Below are positions 10,617 to 21,641 of a stretch of DNA of 34,431 bases, piece after piece. The notes beneath the pieces were generated by a model. That model was not told where the DNA came from and ran no database searches. It saw only the letters and a list, made by a program, of their open reading frames with translations. Each line of letters starts with the position of its first letter. Within the stretch, counting starts at the first letter, position 1. A program made the translations under genes and the position numbers. The DNA is from Mycoplasma elephantis ATCC 51980 (lineage in GTDB: Bacteria; Bacillota_I; Bacilli_A; Mycoplasmatales; Metamycoplasmataceae): assembly GCF_000687815.1 (NCBI RefSeq), contig NZ_JHXU01000011.1, positions 1-34,431 of the forward strand. Direction: 5' to 3'.

Positions 10617-12683
10617 ATTTATTTTTTCATTTAATAATTCAACAATTTGTTTTGAACCAAAAACTCTAAAAGTGGTATTGACAAAATCATCTTTATAAAA
10701 ACGATCTATAATCTCGATTTTTACAGTTTTATCTACATCTTTAAAAAACTCAATGTATTTCTCAACAGATTCATTTTTTGTTAATTTGTATGTAAAATCT
10801 ACATAATCAAGTGGGGCTTTATTATATTCTTCATATTTCTTTACTTTACTTGTTTCAAATTCAATAAGTTCAACAATAATAGAATTGGAAATATCGTATT
10901 TTGGATTTATTTTACCAATTCATCCTACTAATTTGTTTTTTTTGAATATTTTTGCACTTATATTTATATGCATATAATTATTTTCATTTCATCTTTTAAG
11001 TTCAAATTCACCAATAATATTTTTAATAATTTGTTTCATTTCATTAAAACTTTTTTGATTTGAACTAAAAATTAATGATTTTATGTTTCTATTTATATAA
11101 CCAATTTCAAACAAATTAAGATTTAATCTTTTTCTTCTAAAATTATAATTTATCACTTCTAATAATGAAGGTAATTGGGAATTACGGATATATTTTCTAT
11201 TTTCTGATACATATGTCTGTAATGATATATTTTCTTTAAAAGAAAAAGGATTATACATCATTTCTTCATTAGCCCTTAAAGTAAAAGTTAAAATCTCATT
11301 AAAACTATTTGCTAAAAGCATGTCCTTAATTGTATTTGGTTGTTTTACTTCATTATATATTTTATTTACTTTTACTTTTTCGAAACTATCATAATCATAA
11401 AATCTGAATATTTCTTCTATGACATCTTCAAAATTTTGAATATCATAACGATTTTTAGGTATCACAACATAATTTTTTTCAAATTTAAAACCTAGAATTT
11501 TTAATCTATTTTTTACATTTTTAAAATCAGATGAATTAGTAAAATCAAAATTTGCATAACGATTTAATTTCTCTTTATTTATTTCAATTTTTATATAATC
11601 ATTTTTAAACACAATATAATTAACTTTTTTAAGATTATTTTTAAGATATGCTAAAAGAATAGTTATTAATCCGGGAGCAATTTTTTTAATAGATAATTGA
11701 GAATTAAAGTTTGAAATTTTTGTGTACTTTAAATTATTTCTGGCATCAATTAGATTAGGAATCGCTATTAAAATATTCGAATTATCACTAATTTCTATAT
11801 TATTATTCGACCCTAAAATAATTTCATTATTGTTTGATTTTAAATAAAGAATATTTTTATCCTCTACAATTCTATATTCTTTGTCGTTATTTAAATAAGT
11901 TACCGGCAAACCAAATAAAATACTTAAATAATTCATATAATTATCAAATTTGCTACCTATTTTAAAATCATGATTTAATAAAAGTAGAATATCTTTTATA
12001 TTTAAATCAGGTATTTTTTTTAAAGAAAGGGTTATTAAATTTTCAATTTTATCAATATTTTTGAATTTCATATTTGATGAATTATCAAATTCTTTATTTA
12101 AATTTCATTTTAAAAAATTATTTTTAAAATTGAAATATGCGGAGATTTCTAGTGCCATAATCATATATGAATTCGCATCGTTTCTATTTGTTAGAATAGA
12201 AACATCTATAAATGAATCATTTAAATTTAAAATTTCAATTGGGTCATTTTTTATATCCGTATCATAAGAAAAAATATGGTTTTTATATTCTCCAATTAAA
12301 TCCTTATTGAATCCAATTTCTTCTAACGAACAAAACATGCCCTCCGATAGAATGCCCTTAATTTCAGTTGGGGTTATTTTTAAATTTCCGGCAAATCCAT
12401 TATCGACAATAGCTAAATATGTATTATTTAATTTTACACACGGATCATTAGTTTGAATTATTCTTACTTTATCATCAAACATTACTTTACATACATTAAG
12501 CTTATCTGCGTTTGGATTTTTTGTAATTTCTATTATTTTACCGAATTTTAAATTTTTAAAATTCATAGGTTTAATTATTTCTTCTACTTCAAAACCTATT
12601 TTATTTATCGCATTAGCAATTTGTTCAGCCGTTAATTCATCGTGACCTAATATATTCTTTAATTTATTTACCGAAAATTTCAT
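10602..12683 (-). CDS. pheT: Phenylalanyl-tRNA synthetase beta subunit
   Basis: 693 residues, somewhat shorter than typical bacterial PheT (about 790), as in other mollicutes. With PheS it forms the heterotetramer that charges tRNA-Phe. The order of domains is visible: an N-terminal tRNA-binding OB domain (ITKNPNADKLNVCKVMFDD), then the B3/4 editing region beginning at VSILTNRNDANSYMIMALEISAYF. The B5 and catalytic-like core includes NRYDIQNFEDVIEEIFRFYDYD, and a C-terminal FDX-ACB anticodon domain ends the protein (KIEIIDRFYKDDF...TTFRVFG). TGA codons at about 12105 and 10987 encode Trp. The ribosome binding site AAGGAG precedes the ATG. It starts 11 bases after the ung stop and is last in the rarA-pheS-ung-pheT operon. 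Confidence 0.93.
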
Positions 12684-12694
12684 TTTATGCTCCT

Positions 12695-13333
12695 TTATAG
12701 ATTTCAGTTTATTGGTTTTTTCAATATTTTTTCAAGATTATCATTGATTTGTTTAAAAATATGCTTATCTTTAAAATTTCTATAATAACCTAATGGTGAA
12801 GGGTGAGAATTATTTAAAATAATATGTTTTGATAAATCAATATCTTTTACAAATTCTTTAGCTTTTATTCCTCAAATACAAATTATTAATTCACTATTAT
12901 TTTCAATAATATACTTAAAAATATTTTTAGTTAATTTATATCAACCAATTTTTTCGTGAGACAATGGTTGATTTTCCTCAACCGACAAAATTGTATTTAA
13001 TAATAAAACTCCTTGATTTGCTCACTTGTCTAAACAATTTGTACTATATGTAAAATCTGGATAATCTTTCTTTATTTCTAAAAAAATATTTTTCAATGAC
13101 TTAGGTAAAATAGTTTTACTACTAAATGCCAATCCATCAGCTACGCCAGAAATATAATAAGGGTCTTGACCAATTATTATAACTTTCAAATCATTAAAAT
13201 TGGTTTTTTCAAAAACACTAAAAATATCATTATCACTAGGAAAAATATTTCTTGTTTTTCTTAGTATTTTTATCTTATCAAGAATTTCTTTTACATATTC
13301 TTTTTCTAATTCTTGTTTAACATAATTAATCAT
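12695..13333 (-). CDS. ung: Uracil-DNA glycosylase, family 1
   Basis: 212 residues. It removes uracil from DNA to start base-excision repair. The water-activating motif GQDPYY is at residues 55-60 (catalytic Asp57). The Leu-loop motif is present as [11 protein letters not shown] with His177, close to the usual [24 protein letters not shown] upstream and [20 protein letters not shown] between the motifs are typical of Ung. Two TGA codons encode the W of KWANQGV and a C-terminal Trp. The start ATG overlaps the pheS stop by 8 bases, so translation is coupled. It is unusual to find ung between pheS and pheT; the arrangement looks like co-transcription rather than a functional link. Confidence 0.95.
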
Positions 13334-14276
13334 TTTTAAATTGTTCTAGGAATTGTAAATCATTTGAATAAAATTCACGAATATCTGTTATATTATACTT
13401 TATCATTGTTAATCGTTCAATACCAATACCGGCAGCAAATCCATTCATATCATTTGTATATCCTGCTTTTTCCATAACATTAGGATGAATCATTCCAGCT
13501 CCTAAAATTTCAACTCATTTATTATTATAGTAAACATCAACCTCTACACTAGGTTCCGTGAATGGGAAATAACTTGGCCTTAAACGAATTTTAACTTCTT
13601 GTTCCAATACATAAGAAAGTAAATCTGTAAGGGTTTGAATTAAATCTGGAAAACTAATTTTACCAACACCAACAAAATCTAGTTGAGTAAATTGATGCGA
13701 GTGAGTGGCGTCATCTTCATCTTTTCTATATACTTTACCAATTGTAAAATTATAAAATGATTTATTTTTGTTTTTTTCTAATTCCCTAGCACTCACACCT
13801 GTATTATGAGTGCGTAATAAATTGTTTTCATCAATATAAAGTGAATCATGCATATCTCTTGCTGGGTGGTTTTTTGCAATATTTAGCTGTTCAAAATTAT
13901 AATGATCCGACTCTATTTCTCCATAATTTGCTTCATAATAATTATTTTGTAAAAATCAAGTTTTTAAACGATTAATAACTAATGTAATTGGGTGTAGTGA
14001 ACCTTGATTGTTTATTGGTTCAAACATATCCACAACATCATTTTCCATTATATTTTTAACCCTAAGTTCTTCAACATAGATTGCGGCTTTTTCAAAAAAA
14101 TCATCTAATTTCCTTTTAAGAATCCCTAATTCTTTCCCATATTTCTTCTTTTCATCATTATTGGCATTTTTTATTTTTTGTTGTAAATTTCATAACTCGC
14201 TATTTTCACCATAAGCTTTATTTTTTGCATTTTTTAAATCTTCAAGATTTTTAATATTACTTAAATCTAATTCCAT
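13326..14276 (-). CDS. pheS: Phenylalanyl-tRNA synthetase alpha subunit
   Basis: 316 residues, catalytic subunit of the PheST class II synthetase. An N-terminal coiled-coil arm (residues about 1-80, Lys/Glu/Leu-rich) binds tRNA. The core shows [42 protein letters not shown] (motif 2 region), [18 protein letters not shown] and [14 protein letters not shown]. The C-terminal motif 3 is [16 protein letters not shown], where the family consensus is G-F-A-F-G-x-G-x-E-R: the usual Phe/Leu at the second position reads Ala. A TGA just upstream of 13515 encodes the Trp before VEILGAGM. It overlaps the rarA stop by 10 bases and the ung start by 8 bases. Confidence 0.95.
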
Positions 14277-15493
14277 TTTTTCTCCTTGATCAATCTTTTA
14301 ATATTATCTCAATATTGTTTATAATTTTGCTCATTTTTCGAGTTACCAAATTCAAAAAATTTTACACTTTTTAATTCATTAGGTAGGTATGATTGTTCAA
14401 CATAATTATAGGGAAAATCATGTGGATATTTATAATCAATTCCATAACCAAGTTTATTAGCAGATTTATAATGAGCATCCTTTAAATGAATTGGTGTATC
14501 ATATATTTTTCCATTTTCAACATAGTTGTATGCATTATTGATACTTTTATATGAAGAATTTGATTTAGGAGCTAAGCAAAGTTCACAAATTATAAAACCA
14601 AGCGGAATTTTAGCTTCCGGCATACCCAAACGTTCAATTGCCCTAATGGCACAATCTACCCTTATTTGAGTATTAGGACTTGCTAAACCAATATCCTCAT
14701 AAGACATTGCAATTATTCTTCTAATAAGGCCATCTATGTCACCTGTTTTTAAAATTAAAGAGGCATAATATAATGAAGCATCAACATCACTACCCCTTAG
14801 AGATTTATGGAATGCGCTTAAATTATTGTAGTGTGAAGTTGAATTTTTATCAGAAAAAAAGTTAATATTAGGAATAATTGTTTTTATTAGCTCTTGTGTA
14901 ATTTCTTGATTTGGATAAATATTTTGTATAAATTGTAAGTTATTTAAAATATTTCTATAATCTCCACTTGATGAATCTATTAAGGAATTTAAATTTTCAT
15001 TTGAAATTTTAAATGTAAAAACTTTGTTTTCAAAATGTTTTAAAATGCCTTTTTTAATATCTTCCAGATCTAATTTTTTAAATTCTAAAATTTTTAACCT
15101 ACTTCTTAATGCGGGATTAACTTTAAAATATGGGTTCTCAGTAGTTGTTGCAAAAATATAATTTTTATCATGTTCTAGGTATGATAATAAAATGTCTTGT
15201 TTATCTTTGTTTAATCTATGGATCTCATCAATTATGACTATTTTATTGTCATGAAGTTTTTCTATAAGATCAGATTTTGAATCAACGGCAGCATTAAATA
15301 ATGAATAGCTGTAATTAAATTCATTAGCTAAAGCTATGGCGCAACTTGTTTTACCAATTCCTGGTTCACCAAAAAAAAGATAACTAGTTAAAAAATTATT
15401 CTTCTTCGCTTCTTTTAAAAGTTTAATAATATTTTTTTGACCGATGACATCATCTAAATATTTAGGTCTTAATAAATTTGCTAAGTTTTCCAT
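14267..15493 (-). CDS. rarA: Replication-associated recombination protein RarA (MgsA) AAA+ ATPase
   Basis: 408 residues. RarA is a clamp-loader-like AAA+ ATPase that acts at stalled replication forks. The opening LANLLRPKYLDDVIGQKNII is the RarA/RuvB-type start. Walker A is GEPGIGKT at residues 42-49, Walker B IIDEIHRL follows, and FATTTENPYFKVNPALRSR contains sensor 1 and the arginine finger. The C-terminal part has HKSLRGSDVDASLYYASL and DIGLASPNTQ, which separate RarA from RuvB and DnaX. A C-terminal TGA near 14309 is read as Trp and the protein ends just inside pheS. No Shine-Dalgarno is visible; a TATAAA box at 15502-15507 ends 8 bases before the ATG, suggesting a leaderless message. First gene of the operon. 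Confidence 0.93.
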
Positions 15494-15501
15494 AATAATA
15501 T

Positions 15502-15507
15502 TTTATA
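15502..15507 (-). promoter_or_regulatory. -10-like box directly upstream of rarA
   Basis: TATAAA on the minus strand ends 8 bases before the rarA ATG (15493), so a start about 7 bases downstream would put the first RNA base at or next to the start codon. There is no purine-rich ribosome binding site in between. Other AT-rich hexamers nearby are possible. Confidence 0.35.
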
Positions 15508-15606
15508 TTAATAGATAATTAAATATTCAATATATTAATTAATAAATTAAACACATAAATTTAACTTTTTCAATAAAAAATACTCATTTTTTAAAGAAAA
15601 AGAAAA

Positions 15607-15626
15607 AATCTAGCAAACGCTAGATT
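15607..15626 (-). terminator. Rho-independent terminator of the str operon
   Basis: AATCTAGC (15607-15614) and GCTAGATT (15619-15626) form a perfect 8-bp stem with a 4-base loop. On the minus strand it is followed by TTTTTTCTTTTT. The fusA stop codon (15625-15627) overlaps the stem. The rest of the spacer up to rarA holds only AT-rich sequence. Confidence 0.85.
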
Positions 15627-17712
15627 AGTCTTCGATTTCTTTAACATTACGTTTCTTAATGATTTCGTCGGAAATATTTTTTGGACATTTTTCGTAATGA
15701 TCAAATTGCATTTGATAAGTACCACGACCAGCTGTCATACTACGCAAATCTGTTGCATATCCAAACATTTCTGAAAGAGGAACATTTGCTCTCATTATGT
15801 GTGCTCCATCATTTCTTGTTTCATTATCTTTAATTTGTCCACGACGACGAGATAAATCACCCATAACATCGCCAAAATAATCTTCCGGAACAACCACGGC
15901 AACATCCATAATAGGTTCTAAAAGTATAGTTCCTAATGCTGTTTTTGCTTTAGTTAGAGCTTTAGAAGCAGCTATTTTATATGCTAATTCAGATGAATCG
16001 ACTTCATGGTAAGAACCATCAAAAAGAGTTGCTTTAATATCAATCATAGGATAACCAGCTAAAATACCAGCAGCCATTTTTTCTTCAAGTCCTTTTTGAA
16101 TTGATTTAATATATTGACTAGGAATTTTACCTCCAACAATTTTATCAACAAATTCAAATCCTTTGTCATGGTTAGGTTCAAATTCAATTCAAACATGCCC
16201 ATATTGGCCACGACCACCTGATTGTTTAATATGTTTTCCTTCAACTTTAGATGATTGTGTAATAGTTTCACGATAACTTACTTGAGGCGCACCAACTTTT
16301 GCTTGAACACCGAATTCACGTTTTAGACGATCAACAATAATATCTAAGTGAAGTTCACCCATACCAGCAATTATTGTTTGACCAGTTTCTTCATCAGTAT
16401 ATGTTCTAAATGTAGGATCTTCTGCAGCTAATTTTTGTAGTCCTAATGAAAGTTTTTCAGTTGCAGCTTTTGATTCAGGTTCTAGAGCTTGCGAAATAAC
16501 TGGCTCTGGGAAAACCATTTTTTCTAAGATAAAATGTTGCCCTTTTTCAGAAACTAAAGTATCACCAGTTGTTGTAGTTTTTAACCCAACGGCAGCAGCA
16601 ATATCTCCAGCTCTAACTTCATCAATTTCTTGACGTGAGTTAGCATGCATTTGTAAAATTCTACCTATTCTTTCTTTAGAATCTTTTGTAGAGTTATAAA
16701 CATATGTTCCTTTATTTAATACTCCTGAGTACACCCTGAAGAATGTAATAGTTCCAACAAATGGGTCAGTTGCAACTTTAAATGCTAAAGCAGTAAATTC
16801 GGAATCATCAGATGCATGTATGTCCACTATATTATCGTTTAGGTGGGCTTTAATAGGAGGAACATCTAGTGGGCTAGGCATGTAATCAACAACTGCATCA
16901 AGCACAGCTTTAATACCTTTGTTTTTAAAAGCTGTTCCACATAAAGCGGGGAAAAATTCTGCAGTTAGTGTTGCTTTTCTTATTGCCTTTTTCAATTCTT
17001 CAACAGATATTTCTTCACCTTCAAGAACTTTCATCATTAATTCATCATCATATGAAGCAACTGCTTCAATTAGTTCTTGACGTTTAATTTTAGCGATTTC
17101 TAATAAATCACCAGGAATAGCAATTTCTTTTGCATTTTCTTCTTGTTTTCCATCAAATTCTCAAGCCTTCATTTCAACAAGATCTATGTGGCCTGTATAG
17201 TTACTTTCAGCTCCTATAGGTCATGCAATTGCAACCGCATTTCCATTTAAGCGATCTTTAACAGATTTTACTGATGCAGCAAAATCTGCTCCAGCTTTAT
17301 CCATTTTATTAACAAAAACAATTCTTGGTACTTTGTAATTTGTCGCTTGTCTTCAAACTGTTTCAGTTTGTGGTTCAACCCCAGATTGAGCATCTAAAAC
17401 AGCAACAGCACTATCCAATACTCTTAGTGAACGCTCAACTTCTACAGTAAAATCAACGTGTCCAGGAGTATCTATTATATTAATTCTTTTTCCTTTTCAA
17501 AATGCGGTTGTAGCAGCTGATGTAATTGTAATACCACGTTCTTGTTCTTGAGCCATTCAATCCATTTGAGAAGCACCTTCATGGGTTTCTCCAATTTTAT
17601 GAATTTTACCAGTATGAAATAAAATACGTTCAGTGGTTGTTGTTTTACCGGCGTCTATATGAGCCATTATACCGATATTACGGTAATCTTTCAATTGATA
17701 TTCTCTAGCCAT
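15625..17712 (-). CDS. fusA: Elongation factor G
   Basis: 695 residues, full length. This GTPase drives ribosomal translocation and, with RRF, ribosome recycling. The G domain shows G1 [13 protein letters not shown] near residues 17-29, the G2 region [15 protein letters not shown]3 DTPGHVDF and G4 NKMD. Domains II-V follow with [59 protein letters not shown] and RRRGQI. Several TGA codons are read as Trp, including the [14 protein letters not shown] region. The start lies 3 bases after the rpsG stop and has no strong Shine-Dalgarno, so it is likely translated by coupling. It ends inside its own terminator hairpin. Confidence 0.98.
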
Positions 17713-17715
17713 ATA

Positions 17716-18186
<471 letters not shown>

Positions 18187-18211
18187 ATTTCTCCTTTATA
18201 TTTATAAAAAA

Positions 18212-18628
18212 TTATTTTTCTTTTTCTCTTTTTGCACCATAAAGACTACGGCCTTGTTTACGTTTAGCAACACCAGCTGTATCTTGGGTTCCACGAACAA
18301 TATGATATCTAACCCCTGGTAAGTCCTTTACACGACCCCCACGAATTAAAACTACCGAGTGTTCTTGTAAGTTATGACCTTCACCCGGAATATATGCTGT
18401 TACTTCCATACCGTTAGATAACTTAACACGAGCATATCTACGTAAAGCTGAGTTAGGTTTTTTAGGTGTCATTGTTGCGACACGAGTACATACTCCTCTT
18501 TTAAATGGTGAGTTAATTTTTTTAGGTCTTTTTTCTAATGAATTGTAAGTTATTCCCAATGCAGGAGCATTAGGTTTTTTTGTTTTAAAATTACGACCAT
18601 TAGTTACTAATTGGTTAATTGTTGGCAT
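18212..18628 (-). CDS. rpsL: Ribosomal protein S12
   Basis: 138 residues, the normal S12 length; it lines the decoding centre of the 30S subunit. [13 protein letters not shown] is the classic N-terminus, and [20 protein letters not shown] and [20 protein letters not shown] are the conserved loops around the streptomycin-site lysines. The start at 18628 is chosen over an upstream in-frame extension to 18748 because it matches the family and has AGAAAGGA six bases upstream. First gene of rpsL-rpsG-fusA. Confidence 0.98.
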   Translation of the reverse strand: MPTINQLVTNGRNFKTKKPNAPALGITYNSLEKRPKKINSPFKRGVCTRVATMTPKKPNSALRRYARVKLSNGMEVTAYIPGEGHNLQEHSVVLIRGGRVKDLPGVRYHIVRGTQDTAGVAKRKQGRSLYGAKREKEK

Positions 18629-18658
18629 TAAATTCCTTTCTATAATAATAATTTTTTT

Positions 18659-18664
18659 ATTATA
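18659..18664 (-). promoter_or_regulatory. -10 box of the str operon
   Basis: TATAAT on the minus strand, predicting a start near 18652 and a leader of about 24 bases carrying the rpsL ribosome binding site. A -35 match is not clear. Confidence 0.55.
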
Positions 18665-19202
18665 CACTATAACGGGTCCGTGTGTATCGAAAAAATAAAA
18701 AAAATAAATGTTATTATCGCTTTTTACTTCATGATTATCACTAACCAAACAATTAAAATGCTTTTAGATGATTTTTTCTTAAATTCCTTATTATTTTAAA
18801 TATTTATTGTGGTACAAATGAAAGTAAAAATGAATCATTTATTTTAGTTTAATATTTTTTTCATATATAAGTCATTAGCGCAAATACAACATATTTTAAT
18901 ATTCATAAATTTATGAAAAAATTATTTATTTAAACAATTATTAAATTATGTAGGAATATCTATATTACTATTTAATTCCATTACTTATTCTATTCTGATA
19001 TTTCAAAAATTTATTTATTAGTCACCTATTAAAATGAGTTTAAAAATAAATAATTTCTTTATAAAAATAGTCATTAAATATTTTAAATATCAACTTAAAA
19101 AGTAATAATGCATTAAAATGAAATGAAACGCAAAGAAAAAATAATTGATAATATAAATATCAATTTATACAATATTAGGATTTTAAAAATAACATCATGT
19201 TG
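18665..19202. other. AT-rich spacer between str operon and R-M cassette
   Basis: About 540 bases with no ORF that has family support or a ribosome binding site. It holds homopolymeric A/T tracts and a copy of ATTAGCGCAAA at 18874-18884 that recurs beyond the cassette at 22439-22449. It may be the left boundary region of an inserted restriction-modification module. Confidence 0.5.
18874..18884 (+). repeat. Left copy of an 11-base direct repeat flanking the R-M cassette
   Basis: ATTAGCGCAAA, identical to 22439-22449 and in the same orientation. Both copies are followed shortly by ACATA. Four G/C in eleven bases makes it conspicuous in this AT-rich spacer. It could be a target-site or recombination scar, or chance. 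Confidence 0.35.
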
Positions 19203-19208
19203 TATAAT
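19203..19208 (+). promoter_or_regulatory. -10 box of the R-M cassette (leaderless start)
   Basis: Perfect TATAAT ending 7 bases before the ATG at 19216, which puts the predicted transcription start at 19215-19216. The message would be leaderless. No Shine-Dalgarno is present before this ATG. Confidence 0.5.
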
Positions 19209-19215
19209 CATCAAT

Positions 19216-20067
19216 ATGAGTTTTACAATTAAGAATATGGATTGCTTAAAGTTAATAAAAGAGTTAAAAATGGAATTTAAATCACCTATTTTTGACGCAA
19301 TAATTACCGATCCTCCTTACAATATTTCAAGAAAAAATAATTTTAAAACATTAGGAAGAGCAGGGATTCATTTTGGAGAATGAGATATTAATTTTGATCA
19401 AAAATATTGAATCAAAGAGGTTGAACCTTTATTAAAACAAGGGGGATCAATTATCATTTTTAATGATTGAAAAAACTTAGGAGTTATCGCTAATTTTTTA
19501 GAAGAATTAAATTTTGAAGTTAAGGATATTATTAGATGAATTAAAAATAATCCAATGCCAAGAAACATTGAAAGAAGGTATGTTACAGATTATGAATTTG
19601 CTTTATGAGCAACAAAAACTAATAAAAAATGAACATTTAATAAAACCAAATCTAAAAAATACTTAAGGCCAGAATATAAAGTTTCTATTGTTGCTAAATC
19701 AGATGAAAAAATTCACCCAACACAAAAACCGGTTAATTTAATAGAACAAATTATAAAAATTCATACCAATAAAAATGATTTAATTTTTGATCCTTTTATG
19801 GGTTCGGGTTCCACATGTATTGCATGTTTAAAAAGCAAAAGAAATTTTTATGGTTGCGAAATAAATGAAATTTTTTTTAAAAAAGCAAAAAATAGAATTG
19901 AGAAATTTTCTTTTTCAATGAATAATAATTCTTTTATGACTCGATCTCCTTTATATTATCTTGGCGATAAATATAAATTAGCGCCCAAAATGCTAGAGAT
20001 TTTCCCTAAAAATATTAGTGAATTTTTTGATGTTTTTGCGGGGGGGCTCGCTCTTAGGGTATATTAA
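19216..20067 (+). CDS. Beta-class DNA methyltransferase (N6-adenine/N4-cytosine), reading into a frameshifted second domain
   Basis: Residues 1-234 are a complete beta-class methyltransferase like DpnA or M.HinfI. The catalytic motif IV TDPPYN is at 31-36, GRAGIHFGEWD and RWIKNNPMPRNIERRYVT form the target-recognition part, HPTQKP is at 167-172, and the SAM motif DPFMGSGST is at 192-200. Several TGA codons encode Trp. There is no stop at the end of this domain. The frame continues through MNNNSFMTRSPLYYLGDKYKL into the N-terminus of an alpha-class methyltransferase. It then hits a G7 run (20040-20046) and terminates at 20067 after FAGGLALRVY. I chose the ATG at 19216 because it fits the family start and has a TATAAT box 7 bases upstream; an in-frame ATG at 19123 would add an unsupported 31 residues. 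Confidence 0.85.
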
Positions 20068-20815
20068 TAGTAAAAAATATGTTTTTAACGATATTAATCC
20101 ACACATAATTTCTTTAGTTGAATTTTTATATAAAGAAGATGAAATAAAAATACTTAATAGTATTGAAAAAATAATTTCTGAATATAAATTATTTTTAGAA
20201 ATTGAAAATAATAAAAAACAAATAAATAAAGAAAATTATAATCTACTCAAAAAACATTACAATCAAATAATTAATAAAAATCAATATAAAGCTAAAGTTA
20301 TGCTTTTAACTTTGGTTTTTTTAGGATTTAATAGTCAAATTAGATTTAACAAGAAAAATGAATTTAATATACCTGCCGGAAAACAAGAATTCAACATTAA
20401 TAGAAAAAGAATTTTTTTAGATTATGTTTCAAAAATAAAACACAAAACTGTTCAATTTACAAATAATGATTTTAAATTCATTTATAAACTTCTAGAAAAT
20501 GATGAAATTGATAAAAATGCATTTTTTTATTTTGATCCACCATACCTTATTACAAATGCTACTTATAACAATATTTGAAGCAATAAAGAAGAAAATGATT
20601 TATTAAATTTATTAGAAGAATTAAATAATAGAAAAATAAAATGAGCTCTATCAAATGTCTTTTATTCAAATGGCAAAAATAATATGAATTTAATTAATTG
20701 ATCTAAAAAATACAATGTTTATTACTTAGATAAAACCTATAAATATTCAAATTATCAAAGAAAAAACATCGGTAAGGATGTAGAGGTGTTAATAACAAAT
20801 TATGAAGAAAGATAG
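19918..20815 (+). pseudogene. Alpha-class (Dam/D12) adenine methyltransferase domain, out of frame by one base
   Basis: About 298 residues if one G is removed from the G7 run. The N-terminal YLGDKYKLAPKMLEIFP (motif X) and FDVFAGG (SAM motif I) are in the frame of the upstream methyltransferase. The remainder, GGSLLGYINSKKYVFNDINP, LGFNSQIRFNKKNEFNIPAG, FYFDPPYLITNATY (motif IV DPPY) and ALSNVF, is in the next frame. With six or nine G the whole would be one fused protein of about 532-533 residues carrying both methyltransferases. As written the domain is broken. It may be a phase-variable 'off' state, a pseudogene or a sequencing error; the rest of the frame is clean and does not look decayed. 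It ends overlapping a possible upstream start of the next gene. Confidence 0.75.
20040..20046 (+). repeat. G7 homopolymer at the methyltransferase frameshift
   Basis: Seven G in a row, exactly where the methyltransferase reading frame changes. Removing one G restores a continuous frame. Such runs can vary in length during replication and switch gene expression. rpsG also has a G7 (17787-17793), so the run length alone does not prove a contingency locus. Confidence 0.6.
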
Positions 20816-20840
20816 TTTTAATAAATTTGGAGGGACAGAA

Positions 20841-21641
20841 ATGAGGACGGGTAAACCAATTCCCCATTATTGTTCAATACTTGGTTGAATGTGCGATATT
20901 CTTAATAATAAAGAAAATAAAGAAATTAATTTAAACAAATTAAATCAGGAATTTATAGAACATGTGAGACAAGATGAAATTTATAATTATAATGATTCAA
21001 AAATAAAAAGTAGATTTCAATTTATTTCGGGACATTTAAAAAAATGAGGTTTTCTAAAACATAACCCAATTAGTTTAAATATTGATAAAGAAATTTTTTT
21101 TAGTAATAAAACTTGTAAAGAAGATATTTTTCTAAAAAAAATGTATTTAAATTGGAATGAATTTAGTTCTATGATAAATTTCATTATTGATCAAGAATTA
21201 GATTACAAAATTAACATAAAAAAACTTAGGTGGGCTTTTTCGGTTTTTGACTATAAAAAAGATTCTTTTAATAATTTGTATGAAATGGATGAAAATCATA
21301 TTTTGGAAGAGATATGAAAACAAGAAAAAATACAGACTGTAAAAAAGATTTTCAGGAAACCGCCTAAAGAGTTAAAATTATTAGAGAAGATTAGTGAGTT
21401 AATACAAAATAATAAAAGATTAGATGAAAATACATGAAAAAAATATTATTTAACAATAAAAAAATTTAAATACATTAACCTATTACTAAAAATTCGTAAA
21501 AAATGAAAAAATATTAATTATGTAAATTTAATAAACAATTATATTGATAATCATACTAATAAAGAATTTTTAAAAGATATAAAATTTTTATCAATTAAAG
21601 AAAATATAGATAAAGAATATGAAGATATGTTTTCTAGATAA
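20841..21641 (+). CDS. AlwI/N.BstNBI-like type IIS endonuclease, DNA-recognition half
   Basis: 266 residues with no catalytic motif. The segment KIKSRFQFISGHLKKWGFLKHNP...NIDKEIFFSNKTCKEDIFLKKMYLNWNEFSS resembles, from memory, the recognition domain of N.BstNBI/AlwI enzymes (a YGFV...ITEAGK...DVFLKQLVKWQYPS pattern). The start at 20841 is chosen for its strong ribosome binding site, GGAGGG with 6-base spacing; an in-frame ATG at 20802 would overlap the methyltransferase end and add 13 residues. The stop TAA is followed at once, in the same frame, by the ATG of the catalytic half, so the two could be one protein split by a single stop codon. Six TGA codons encode Trp. No other family matched. 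Confidence 0.6.

Noticed and set aside
16059-16271. Minus-strand 70-residue ORF
   Set aside because: It is another frame inside fusA with low-complexity Leu/Lys/Asn content.
18629-18748. Upstream extension of rpsL
   Set aside because: The S12 N-terminus MPTINQL starts at 18628 with a good ribosome binding site; the extension covers the promoter.
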